A stretch of 25,585 nucleotides of DNA, taken from IMG/VR virus record IMGVR_UViG_3300035698_008659, positions 1 through 25,585 of that record. The stretch is one strand, 5' to 3'. Both the position numbers and the translations under genes were made by a program. Under the pieces are notes generated by a model that saw only the letters and a program-made list of their open reading frames with translations, was not told where the DNA came from and did no database searches. This DNA comes from a virus. This document shows positions 13,214 to 20,262 of this stretch, piece by piece; position 1 is the stretch's first letter; every line of letters begins with the position of its first letter.

Positions 13214-13366
13214 ATGGTACAAAGCGATTTGTTATGTAAGAGTTGTAAAAAACCTTTATATATAACAAGACTTGAAGAGAGATTATGGTGCAAAGAATGT
13301 CGTGTTTTTAGGGAGGATGGTATTGAAAGAGAATCTCCTTGGAGATATAAGAGGTCGAAAAAATGA
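13214..13366 (+). CDS. Zinc-ribbon mini-protein 1
   Basis: This gene encodes 50 residues from ATG 13214, 6 nt after SD aggagg (13202-13207); an earlier in-frame TTG (13169) lies inside terL. C8-x2-C11 and C26-x2-C29 form a classic zinc ribbon, followed by a basic tail (WRYKRSKK). It probably binds nucleic acid or a protein partner. It is coupled to a second zinc-ribbon gene, suggesting a pair acting together. Confidence 0.7.
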   Translation: MVQSDLLCKSCKKPLYITRLEERLWCKECRVFREDGIERESPWRYKRSKK

Positions 13367-13608
13367 CTTGGGAGTTTTTACAATGTCCTTATTGTGATGA
13401 ATTTAAAGGAGGGCATGGAGTGAGGGTGCCTAAGACTATTGGTAAGTACAGGATTAAAAGGGCTGGAGAATCTGTTATTGTTTTGCAATGTCAAAGGTGT
13501 AGTAAAAGTTTTAGGATTAGAATGATGGGTGATTTATTGTTGTGGGATGATATGACTGGTCTTGAAAAGAAGGCTTTTAAGGTGGAGAAGTGGAGGGGAA
13601 TCAAATGA
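13363..13608 (+). CDS. Zinc-ribbon protein 2
   Basis: This gene encodes 81 residues, start in ATGA overlap with the previous gene. C8-x2-C11 (CPYC) and C43-x2-C46 (CQRC) flank a basic beta region (RVPKTIGKYRIKRAGESVIVLQ), as in transcription-factor-type zinc ribbons. It ends with a hydrophobic, Trp-containing helix. Located between packaging and head genes, it could act in late transcription or packaging; not assignable further. Confidence 0.7.
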   Translation: MTWEFLQCPYCDEFKGGHGVRVPKTIGKYRIKRAGESVIVLQCQRCSKSFRIRMMGDLLLWDDMTGLEKKAFKVEKWRGIK

Positions 13609-13898
13609 ATAAAGGAGAACTAAAACAGATGTTTGGAAATAATGGATATGTAGAAACTGATGGTAAAAATTACTTTACTGATAAGGAAATGGTAGAGATT
13701 GAGTTTGAGAATGATACATTTTATTTTACCAAACAACCAAGTTTCCCAATGGAGTTAGAAGAGAATGGAATTAAGTTTACTGGATTTAGAGATGGGAGCA
13801 TAACAATAAGTGAAGGTTGTGAAATAATCCAGTTAAATAAATATGATAAGTTAAAAGAAATAATAAAGATAGCTGAAGACCAACAGGGAGAATACTAA
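13605..13898 (+). CDS. Small acidic beta-rich protein, unknown function
   Basis: This gene encodes 97 residues from ATG 13605, 6 nt after SD ggagggg; the in-frame GTG 13590 overlaps the upstream gene and the SD. It contains several predicted strands (MVEIEFENDTFYFTKQP, GIKFTGFRDGSITISEG) and a helical C-terminus (YDKLKEIIKIAEDQ). No family is recognised. Confidence 0.65.
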   Translation: MNKGELKQMFGNNGYVETDGKNYFTDKEMVEIEFENDTFYFTKQPSFPMELEENGIKFTGFRDGSITISEGCEIIQLNKYDKLKEIIKIAEDQQGEY

Positions 13899-13899
13899 G

Positions 13900-14589
13900 A
13901 TGACTGAAGAAAGTTTCCTTAAAAGAGTAGTTAAGAATTTCTTTATTAAAGACCCCTTAGACAAAGACCCTTATGGGAAACGATTAAGGAAGGACACTAA
14001 CTCTATGCCCTGGAATATATACGACCAAGGTAAAAGCTTTAAACATCACACTAAGAAGTTTCATAAGATTCATTGGGGTCTTAAGTATAAAGTTATTGTT
14101 CCTATGGTTATGTTAATTGATAGGATATTCAGTAAGTACTTGGTGCGAAAGGTTGAGAAAGAGCCATACAATAGAAACTTTTTAGCTTTTGAAACAGCTT
14201 TTGAGAAAGCTATAGGGGATTGGAATGTTCATTATAGGGGTGCTCAGTATAAGGATAAAACTTATACTAAAACGTTGGCTGATAATAAGAGTTGGCTTAA
14301 AAGAAAGAAGAATGATAGATGCACAGACTTACTTAGGAGTATGAAGGATATGATGCAGACAGTTTGCCTTAATGATACTGCGTATAGGTCTTTTTTTGAT
14401 ATTTTGATGTATAATGTTATGAATGAAATGACTACACAGTATATGGATAATAAGAAGAAGAAGATACAGCACTTGTTTTATTTCAGCAAAAGTATTTTTG
14501 ATATTGATTATTACGTTGTAGAGAAAAGTTTGAATCGTGATAAGGCTATTAAGGTGTATAAGAAAGCAGGAAGATTGAGGAAGAGCTAA
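13900..14589 (+). CDS. Basic helical protein, unknown function
   Basis: This gene encodes 229 residues. SD-like gggag lies upstream, and the start is 1 nt after the preceding stop. It is rich in Lys, Tyr and Phe, mainly helical, with KSFKHHTKKFHKIHWGLKYK near residues 45-65 and KSWLKRKKNDRC around the middle. There is no signal peptide; one hydrophobic stretch (VIVPMVMLIDRIF) is too short and polar for a confident TM. It sits just upstream of the portal in the packaging/head region, so a DNA-binding or head-assembly role is conceivable but unproven. Confidence 0.6.
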   Translation: MTEESFLKRVVKNFFIKDPLDKDPYGKRLRKDTNSMPWNIYDQGKSFKHHTKKFHKIHWGLKYKVIVPMVMLIDRIFSKYLVRKVEKEPYNRNFLAFETAFEKAIGDWNVHYRGAQYKDKTYTKTLADNKSWLKRKKNDRCTDLLRSMKDMMQTVCLNDTAYRSFFDILMYNVMNEMTTQYMDNKKKKIQHLFYFSKSIFDIDYYVVEKSLNRDKAIKVYKKAGRLRKS

Positions 14590-14608
14590 AAATGGGAGGG
14601 AATAGAAA

Positions 14609-14782
14609 ATGAATATAAAAAATTACGTAGAGAAAATAGGGAAGCAAATAAGTGATATGAACATTAATGAGGTAGAGTTTGATTTAGCTATTAAGGATGG
14701 AAGTGGTGTTGATGAAGATAACACAAGCAGTAATAGAGTGAAGTTTAAGATTAAGAACAAAGAGATGGGGGATAAAGAATGA
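14609..14782 (+). CDS. Small protein, unknown function
   Basis: This gene encodes 57 residues. SD gggaggg (14594-14600) lies 8 nt before the ATG and the TGA overlaps the next ATG. It has a short helix (YVEKIGKQISDMNIN) followed by two strand-like segments separated by a Gly/Ser/Asp-rich loop. Coupling and a strong SD make it a real gene. Confidence 0.6.
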   Translation: MNIKNYVEKIGKQISDMNINEVEFDLAIKDGSGVDEDNTSSNRVKFKIKNKEMGDKE

Positions 14783-15258
14783 GAACTGAAGAAAAAACAT
14801 TTGAGAAACAAAAAGACGGAAGACTAAAGATATGTATAACTACTAAAGAGGATTTGTTATTACCTACAGAGAAAGGAAATAAAGAGATAGGTAGTCAAGT
14901 ACAATTCACTACACAAACAATAGATAAAGAGAATATAGAATTATTAAGTGATTTTATTGAGAGTAGTTATAATGATGGGTTAGTAAAACTTAAGGAAGTA
15001 GAAGAAAAAATTAAAGTATTAGGAGATGTGAATGAGAAATTAATTGATGAAGATATGATGAAGGGTATTGCAGAACTTATAGGAAAGACTGCAAAAAAGA
15101 TTAATGCTAAATTCCTTGCGAGTAAGCTTGGACCTTTATCACAATTTATCGAGAGAGTTAGTCAGAAAAAAGGTTTACAGAAAGAACTTGATTTCACTAA
15201 GGAGAGAGTGGATGTTATTAAAAAAGACGTTCTTGATATCAAGAAGGCACTTAAATAG
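14779..15258 (+). CDS. Coiled-coil protein before the late promoter
   Basis: This gene encodes 159 residues. A beta-containing N-terminal part (RLKICITTKEDLLLP...SQVQFTTQTID) is followed by helices with heptad character (KLKEVEEKIKVLG; LQKELDFTKERVDVIKKDVLDIKKAL). It ends in TAG, seven bases before the late promoter box. No family is recognised; a scaffold- or tail-chaperone-like role is not supported by position. Confidence 0.6.
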   Translation: MRTEEKTFEKQKDGRLKICITTKEDLLLPTEKGNKEIGSQVQFTTQTIDKENIELLSDFIESSYNDGLVKLKEVEEKIKVLGDVNEKLIDEDMMKGIAELIGKTAKKINAKFLASKLGPLSQFIERVSQKKGLQKELDFTKERVDVIKKDVLDIKKALK

Positions 15259-15261
15259 CAA

Positions 15262-15276
15262 TGGTTTTAAATACTT
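15262..15276 (+). promoter_or_regulatory. Archaeal-type late promoter box 1 (portal operon)
   Basis: TGGTTTTAAATACTT, with TATA core TTTTAAATA at 15265-15273 (centre 15269), is repeated exactly at 18085-18099. Archaeal transcription starts about 25-27 nt from the TATA centre, that is around 15294-15296, inside the first base pairs of the leader hairpin that begins at 15292. It most likely drives the head genes. Confidence 0.6.
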
Positions 15277-15291
15277 AAAACTATCAAGTAA

Positions 15292-15368
15292 GGTTAGGAA
15301 GTGAAAGGCAGTTCATATCCTACCCTATCCGCCCTTGTTCACTACAAAGGCCATTGTAAAACAGGGGC
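15292..15368 (+). ncRNA. Twin-hairpin 5' leader RNA of the portal transcript
   Basis: Hairpin 1 (15292-15324): GGT/ACC and AGGA/TCCT with one bulged T, then GTGAA/TTCAT (one G-T wobble), apical loop AGGCAG. Hairpin 2 (15331-15368): GCCCTTGTT/AACAGGGGC (9 pairs, one wobble), a 3x1 internal loop, TACAA/TTGTA, apical loop AGGCCA. Both have a lower stem, an interruption, a 5-bp upper stem and a 6-nt loop starting AGGC. It lies between a TATA box and a portal gene that has no SD. It may control translation, stabilise the mRNA, or be bound by a viral protein. Confidence 0.55.
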
Positions 15369-15390
15369 AATTAAATTCACTTAATTCATA

Positions 15391-17178
15391 ATGTCTTTTT
15401 TCAAAGCCGTCGAGGCTAAAGCACTAACATCAGAAGAGCAGAAAGCAGACTCTAATTCTGCAATACAAGATGGAGCACTTTACCTTAGTGGTATCACTGA
15501 CCCTATTAAAGATGGAATTTTTAAAGCTTACATTCCAGAATTTCTTTACAAGCCTCCTTTTGGTTATCCAAGAAAAACTAATTTGTTAGAGGTTAAAAAG
15601 TTAGCAAGGAATCCTTACATTTTCTCAGTTATTAAAACTATTGCAGATGAAGCGAGTAGTATTCCTTGGAAGATTCAAATTAAAGAAGAGTTCCAAGAGA
15701 GTATGAATGATAAGAAAAAAGAGAAAGATGTTGAAGGAGAAGATGTTGAAGAGAAAGGAGAAGTAGAAGATTACAAAGATAAAATAAAAGAAGTAACTAA
15801 GTTCTTTAATAATCCTAATGGGAATGATGAAAGCTTTAAGTATTTATTAAAGCAATTAATTACAAGCATTGAAGAAGTAGATACAGGAGTGTTTGTTAAA
15901 GTCTTTGACGCTAATAAAAACTTTAAGCAAATGTTCGTGAGAGACGGAGCAACATTCCTTAAAAACCCTACGATTTATGGTTATATGGGTGCAAGAAGTA
16001 ACTTTGTACCTCCACTCCCTGATAACTTAAGCGAGTCAAGGATGGAAGCTAAGAAAATGAGTAACACCGCAACTTCCTTTACTGATTCTAATATTCTTAA
16101 CCAGTATGGATTAACGTATAAAGAGATAGCAGCGTATTACCAGTATGGATGGACTGCAGGAAGTCTTCCAGTACCTTTTGGTAAACGAGAAATAGTATTT
16201 ATGATGATGAATCCAAGGTATGATACTATCTATGGAGTGAGTCCTATTGAAAGATTATTTGATATTATAGAAACTTTAGTTTATGGTAGCCAGTTCAATT
16301 TAGACTTTTACACTAATAACAATATGCCTGAAGGCATCATTCAATTACTTGGAGCGAATGAAAAACAAATAAAACAATTCAGAAGTAACTTTAATAACAA
16401 TTTTAAGTTTAAAGATAATGTAGGAAATAATAGAAAAACATTCTTTAAATTTCCAGTAGTTAATACAGAAGTAGATTTTAAACCATTCCAACTTAACCCT
16501 AACCAAATGGATATTTTAGGACAGCAAGAATGGTTCACTAAACTTATGTGGATGTGCTTTGGAGTAACTGCGGAAGAGATGGGTTTTACAGAGAAAAGTA
16601 ATAAGGCAGTGAGTGAATCACAAACTGCAACGAGTAGAAGAAAAGCTATACAGCCTTTACTTGATATGATTAAATATAATCTTGATATGAGTATTATTCC
16701 AGAGTTTTTCACAGCAGAAGGTAGTGATGAACTTATGGATGCAAGTGAAGTACCTCTTGAAATAGTATTTGAAGATTACCAATTTAATGAAGATAAACAA
16801 ATTCACGATATTTTAGAGCAAGAAATCCGTATGGGTGTTAAAACTCCTGAGATGGCTGCGAAAGAACTCGGTATTAATGTAGAAGAACTTAAACAACAGA
16901 AAGAAGAGAACCTCCTCAAAGAACAAGAAGCTATGGGTGATGAAGATGATAATAACCCTTTTAGTAATGATGGACAGGATTCTAAAGATACTCCTGACAA
17001 GGACGATAAAGATAAGAATATACAGAAGGCCGCAGTGGTTGAAGAACCTACTGAAGTAGTTGATTCAAGGAATGATTTACTTAAGGAAATGGATTCTTTT
17101 ATTGATAAGATAGGAGAAAATATTGTAGAACAACTGGATAAAATTCCAGAAGAAGTAGTAGACCAAATGGAGGGTTGA
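15391..17178 (+). CDS. Portal protein
   Basis: This gene encodes 595 residues. The N-terminal region has PEFLYKPPFGYPRKTNLLEV and KKLARNPYIFSVIKTIADEASSIPW, the classic start of HK97/SPP1-type portals, followed by an acidic low-complexity insertion (EDVEGEDVEEKGEVEDY, about 115-130). The central part contains IVFMMMNPRYDTIYGVSPIERLFDIIETLVYG and MPEGIIQLLG, also typical. The C-terminus is acidic with EDDNNPFSNDGQ linkers. Twelve copies form the DNA gate at one capsid vertex. There is no SD: a TAA lies 3 codons upstream in frame, and the 97-nt structured leader precedes it, so initiation may depend on that RNA. Confidence 0.9.
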   Translation: MSFFKAVEAKALTSEEQKADSNSAIQDGALYLSGITDPIKDGIFKAYIPEFLYKPPFGYPRKTNLLEVKKLARNPYIFSVIKTIADEASSIPWKIQIKEEFQESMNDKKKEKDVEGEDVEEKGEVEDYKDKIKEVTKFFNNPNGNDESFKYLLKQLITSIEEVDTGVFVKVFDANKNFKQMFVRDGATFLKNPTIYGYMGARSNFVPPLPDNLSESRMEAKKMSNTATSFTDSNILNQYGLTYKEIAAYYQYGWTAGSLPVPFGKREIVFMMMNPRYDTIYGVSPIERLFDIIETLVYGSQFNLDFYTNNNMPEGIIQLLGANEKQIKQFRSNFNNNFKFKDNVGNNRKTFFKFPVVNTEVDFKPFQLNPNQMDILGQQEWFTKLMWMCFGVTAEEMGFTEKSNKAVSESQTATSRRKAIQPLLDMIKYNLDMSIIPEFFTAEGSDELMDASEVPLEIVFEDYQFNEDKQIHDILEQEIRMGVKTPEMAAKELGINVEELKQQKEENLLKEQEAMGDEDDNNPFSNDGQDSKDTPDKDDKDKNIQKAAVVEEPTEVVDSRNDLLKEMDSFIDKIGENIVEQLDKIPEEVVDQMEG

Positions 17179-17814
17179 ATGACTCCAGAACAAAAGAATA
17201 TTATCAATTGGATAATAAATCAAGTTTCTAAAATTATTAACTTTGAGGGTTTTCGTACAGGAGTTAGTCAGCTTATTTCTAAGGAGTATGATAAAGGTAT
17301 GCACGATGCAGAAGTTAAGTTTGAAATGAATTTTGTGCGTAATGATAAGAATGTGGGTGTACTTAACAGTTACGTTTATGATAATTTAACAGCACATACA
17401 GACCAAGTTGGAACTGATTTAAGACAAGAACTTACCAGAGGACTTCTTAATGGAGAGGATGTTAAAGGACTTAAACAAAGAGTGAAGGATGTGTTCAAAG
17501 ACCCAAAATATTCCAATAGGATGAAGATGGTTTTAAGGACTGAAACTTTAAGAGCTAATAATCAAGGTCAGTTAGATAGTGCAAAACAAAGTGGAATGGA
17601 TGTTAAAAAATATGTTAGTATAGTAAAAGATAACAGAACAAGCCCTATATGTTGGGCTGAGAACGCTAAGTATGGTACACCAGAACAAGCTATTCCTTTA
17701 AGTCAAGAGTTTATAGTTAAAGCTAAATCAGGTAAGAAGACTCAAACTATTAAATCCCAAGCACCTCCATTCCATCCTAATTGCAGGACTATAATAAGAT
17801 TTACAGAAGTGTAG
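17179..17814 (+). CDS. Head morphogenesis protein (Mu gpF / SPP1 gp7-like)
   Basis: This gene encodes 211 residues with SD gaggg overlapping the portal end. The C-terminal half shows the Phage_Mu_F signature: MVLRTETLRANNQGQLDSAK, MDVKKYVSIVKDNRTSPICW, and PPFHPNCRTIIRF with conserved Cys/His residues. These proteins enter the procapsid via the portal and in some phages are ejected with DNA. The stop is TAG, and the same frame continues through three codons into the next ORF, which has no SD, so a read-through fusion is formally possible. Confidence 0.88.
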   Translation: MTPEQKNIINWIINQVSKIINFEGFRTGVSQLISKEYDKGMHDAEVKFEMNFVRNDKNVGVLNSYVYDNLTAHTDQVGTDLRQELTRGLLNGEDVKGLKQRVKDVFKDPKYSNRMKMVLRTETLRANNQGQLDSAKQSGMDVKKYVSIVKDNRTSPICWAENAKYGTPEQAIPLSQEFIVKAKSGKKTQTIKSQAPPFHPNCRTIIRFTEV

Positions 17815-17823
17815 AATAATAAA

Positions 17824-18081
17824 ATGAAAGAAATAGAAGACTTTAAATCCCAGAATGGGAACGTTAATTATTCTGTTAAGGAATTAATGGGTGCTTTACA
17901 TATTAAGATGGATAAAGTTAATGATAATATTAATTGTATTAATCATAGATTGAATGATGGTGATAAACAAATCACTAAACTTAATACTAAATCAGGAATA
18001 TTCACAAGTGCAATAGCTTTTATTGTTTCTGCAATGGGTGGTTTATTATTTCTAATTTTAAAGGTTTCTTCCATTATATAG
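17824..18081 (+). CDS. Coiled-coil plus C-terminal TM protein
   Basis: This gene encodes 85 residues. A helical/coiled-coil part (KELMGALHIKMDKVNDNINCINHRL...) is followed by one TM helix (about 59-80, GIFTSAIAFIVSAMGGLLFLIL). The layout resembles XhlA-type hemolysin/holin-associated proteins and other small tail-anchored phage proteins. No SD precedes the ATG, and it is in frame with the upstream Mu-F-like gene after its TAG, so it is made by coupling, leaderless initiation or read-through. It ends in TAG, just before late promoter box 2. Confidence 0.6.
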   Translation: MKEIEDFKSQNGNVNYSVKELMGALHIKMDKVNDNINCINHRLNDGDKQITKLNTKSGIFTSAIAFIVSAMGGLLFLILKVSSII

Positions 18082-18084
18082 GAG

Positions 18085-18099
18085 TGGTTTTAAATACTT
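18085..18099 (+). promoter_or_regulatory. Archaeal-type late promoter box 2 (leaderless protease gene)
   Basis: This is an exact copy of the 15-bp box TGGTTTTAAATACTT. The TATA core TTTTAAATA (18088-18096) is centred on 18092, exactly 27 nt before the ATG at 18119, and no SD lies between. This is textbook archaeal leaderless geometry. Confidence 0.65.
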
Positions 18100-18118
18100 C
18101 ATTGCTTGGAATAGATGT

Positions 18119-19036
18119 ATGGAATCTAAAAATCTAAAACCTTATACTTTCTACAACAAAGATATTAATTATTCTACGATTGAAACTAAATCAGGTAAGA
18201 GATATTTTGTTGAAGGATTTATCAGCACAAGCGACCCAGACATTGATGATGACATCGTAACTTCTAATTGTTTAAAATCTATGCTAAAGCAAATTCAGGA
18301 TAGAGATATCACATTAGACTATGAACACGAAGCTTTTAGAGATAATCCCACGATACTTCCTGTAGGAAAGATAATCAAAGGAGAACTAAAAGATAGAGGG
18401 CTATGGGCTAAAATCGAATTAAACCCAGCAAGTCCTAAATTTAAAAGCTTATGGGAAAGTGTAAAGAAAGGATTTGCAAACGCATTTAGCATAGCTTTTA
18501 AACCTATAACAACAGTGATGAAGCAAGTAGGTGAAAAACAATTTAGGTTACTTGAAGAATTAAACTTATTGAATGTAGCTATTACTGGAGTGCCAGTTAA
18601 TCAAAGTGCTACTATGACTGACTTTGGAATGAAAGCAGTTGTTATGAAATCAATAGATGATATGGATGTAGTGAAGAAAGGCGAATGTCCATATTGTGAA
18701 ACTAAGGAGGATATTAAAATGGTAGAAACAAAAGATGAAGCTCCTGCAGAAGCAGAAGTTGTAGAAAAGAAAGAACAAGCACCAGTAGAAGCAGAAGTAA
18801 AGGAAGAAGCTAAAGAAGAAGTTGCTCCTGAAACAGAAGCAGAAGTTAAAGTAGAAGAGAAAGCAATAGAAAATGAAATTCTTAAAGAACTAAAAGCAAT
18901 AAGAGCAGATATTGAAGTTCAAAAGAAAGAATTAAAAGATTTAAAGGAACAGCCTGTATTCAAATCAGAGATTAAGGAAGTACCTGTAGTAGAAAAAGCA
19001 GAAGAAGAAACAAAAAGTATTCTTCAAAGCATATAA
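18119..19036 (+). CDS. Prohead maturation protease with C-terminal scaffold region
   Basis: This gene encodes 305 residues. Residues 1-175 are an HK97-type (U35 family) protease: VEGFISTSDPDIDDDIV, LDYEHEAF (H70), FANAFSIAF (S124), and the strand LLNVAITGVPVN. It cleaves scaffold and capsid N-termini during maturation. Residues ~200-305 are an extremely Glu/Ala/Lys/Val-rich coiled coil (EAEVVEKKEQAPVEAEV..., ILKELKAIRADIEVQKKELKDL), as in scaffolds. A half zinc knuckle (CPYC, 190-193) sits at the junction. The start is probably leaderless, from the TATA box 27 nt upstream. An internal SD and ATG mark a nested gene. Confidence 0.85.
   Translation: MESKNLKPYTFYNKDINYSTIETKSGKRYFVEGFISTSDPDIDDDIVTSNCLKSMLKQIQDRDITLDYEHEAFRDNPTILPVGKIIKGELKDRGLWAKIELNPASPKFKSLWESVKKGFANAFSIAFKPITTVMKQVGEKQFRLLEELNLLNVAITGVPVNQSATMTDFGMKAVVMKSIDDMDVVKKGECPYCETKEDIKMVETKDEAPAEAEVVEKKEQAPVEAEVKEEAKEEVAPETEAEVKVEEKAIENEILKELKAIRADIEVQKKELKDLKEQPVFKSEIKEVPVVEKAEEETKSILQSI
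18719..19036 (+). CDS. Nested scaffold protein from an internal start
   Basis: Inside the protease gene, AAGGAGG (18704-18710) stands 8 nt before an in-frame ATG (codon 201). From there 105 residues would be made separately: the whole Glu/Lys/Ala-rich coiled-coil part without the protease. Lambda uses the same design (Nu3 scaffold nested in protease gene C). The protease's own start has no SD, so two different initiation modes could set the protease:scaffold ratio. What is seen: the SD, ATG, frame and composition; expression is inferred. Confidence 0.6.
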   Translation: MVETKDEAPAEAEVVEKKEQAPVEAEVKEEAKEEVAPETEAEVKVEEKAIENEILKELKAIRADIEVQKKELKDLKEQPVFKSEIKEVPVVEKAEEETKSILQSI

Positions 19037-19054
19037 TTTAGGAGGAAAAAACAA

Positions 19055-20209
19055 ATGGCAGAAACAAAATCAGTAGGACAAGATTTCCCAAGTTCAGATG
19101 CTTACGCACACTCATTTGGTACAATTCCATCAGGAACTTGTTATCAAAAATTAGATTTAAAGAGTATTGCAGTAGGTAAAGACCCTTCATATTCAATAGA
19201 TATGAGACCTGCAATAGACGGACTTGCAAAGAAAGGACTTAAATCACTTACCACAGAATCAGGTGGAGTAGGTACAGCAGGATATGCAATGGTACCAATT
19301 TATGTAGACCCAAGAGTTATTGATGAAACAAGAAAGAACACACCTCTTGTAGAAATAATTCCAAGAGTTACAAATCAAGGTATGACTGCAGACTATAACA
19401 AAATCACAGGTAAAGGTGGAGGATTCACAGCAGGAGAAGATGCATCATTAAGTGAAACAAACACAACCTATGACAGAGCAACAAGTCAAATTAAATTTTT
19501 ATATGCAGTTGGAAGAGTAACTGGACCAGCTATTGCAGCAATGCCTTCATATGTTATGGCAGGAATTGACCCAACAGGTGGAGCAGTAGGAAGTTTCAAT
19601 GACCAAAACGCAATTAATTCTAAGCAAATGAATGTTCTTGTTAAAACAAGAGAAATCAGAGAGCTTGAAGAAGGACTTATTGTTAATGGTAATGCAACAA
19701 CATCAGCAGTTGGTGGTGGAGTAAATGGTACAGAGTTTGATGGTATCGTTCAACTTATGAGTACAACTAACACTGTTGATAAAAACACAAGTGCTTTAGC
19801 TCTTGGAGATATTGATACAGCTATCAAAAACGCTTTTGATGATGGTGGAAGACCTAACTTTGCAGTATGCTCAAGTGGAGTTTTCACAGACTTACTTGGA
19901 CTTTTAACAGCAAAGATTGGTTATATGCAACCAACACAGCAAGTGTTCTGGGGATTCAGCACAATAGTATTACATACTATGGTGGGAGATGTACCAGTAA
20001 TTCCATCTATGTTCTTAAGTAACGTAAGTGGAGCAAAGGCAATATATTTCTTAGACTTAAGTGTTGTAGAAATGAGAGTGTTACAAGACTTAACATTCCA
20101 AGACCTTGCAAAAACAAATGACAGTGAAAAATATATGTTAAAGATATATGAAACCTTTATCATAAAGAACACTAAATTTTGTAGTTCAATAACAGAAATA
20201 TCAGCATAA
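19055..20209 (+). CDS. Major capsid protein (HK97 fold)
   Basis: This gene encodes 384 residues. SD aggagga lies about 8 nt before the ATG, directly after the protease/scaffold gene. The sequence is typical of HK97-fold shells: a polar N-terminal arm, PIYVDPRVIDETRKNTPLVE, a beta-rich E-loop-like region with Gly/Thr (GKGGGFTAGEDASLSETN), REIRELEEGLIVNGN spine helix, and GDVPVIPSMFL...VEMRVLQDLTF at the C-terminus. The N-terminal ~65 residues may be the region cleaved by the protease, but no site can be assigned. Codon use leans to GCA/ACA, as in the other abundant structural genes. Confidence 0.85.
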   Translation: MAETKSVGQDFPSSDAYAHSFGTIPSGTCYQKLDLKSIAVGKDPSYSIDMRPAIDGLAKKGLKSLTTESGGVGTAGYAMVPIYVDPRVIDETRKNTPLVEIIPRVTNQGMTADYNKITGKGGGFTAGEDASLSETNTTYDRATSQIKFLYAVGRVTGPAIAAMPSYVMAGIDPTGGAVGSFNDQNAINSKQMNVLVKTREIRELEEGLIVNGNATTSAVGGGVNGTEFDGIVQLMSTTNTVDKNTSALALGDIDTAIKNAFDDGGRPNFAVCSSGVFTDLLGLLTAKIGYMQPTQQVFWGFSTIVLHTMVGDVPVIPSMFLSNVSGAKAIYFLDLSVVEMRVLQDLTFQDLAKTNDSEKYMLKIYETFIIKNTKFCSSITEISA

Positions 20210-20238
20210 GGTTATGGGGGATTAATTTCCCCTCCCTT
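20208..20238 (+). terminator. Hairpin at the 3' end of the capsid gene
   Basis: GGGGA (20217-20221) pairs with TCCCC (20228-20232) around TTAATT. Outside an internal loop AAGG (20208-20211) pairs with CCTT (20235-20238), including the last bases of the stop codon. There is only a weak T-rich tail. It may be a partial terminator or 3' stabiliser that raises capsid mRNA over downstream genes. Confidence 0.5.
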
Positions 20239-20262
20239 ATTTGATTAAAGGAGGAAAACGAA

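Noticed and set aside
15104-15304. 66-codon + strand ORF at the end of the coiled-coil gene
   Set aside because: It overlaps the coiled-coil gene almost fully in another frame, lacks an SD, and would run through the late promoter and leader hairpin.
16803-17207. 134-codon minus-strand ORF opposite the portal C-terminus
   Set aside because: It is a Ser/Leu-rich shadow of the Glu/Asp/Lys-rich portal tail, without an SD.
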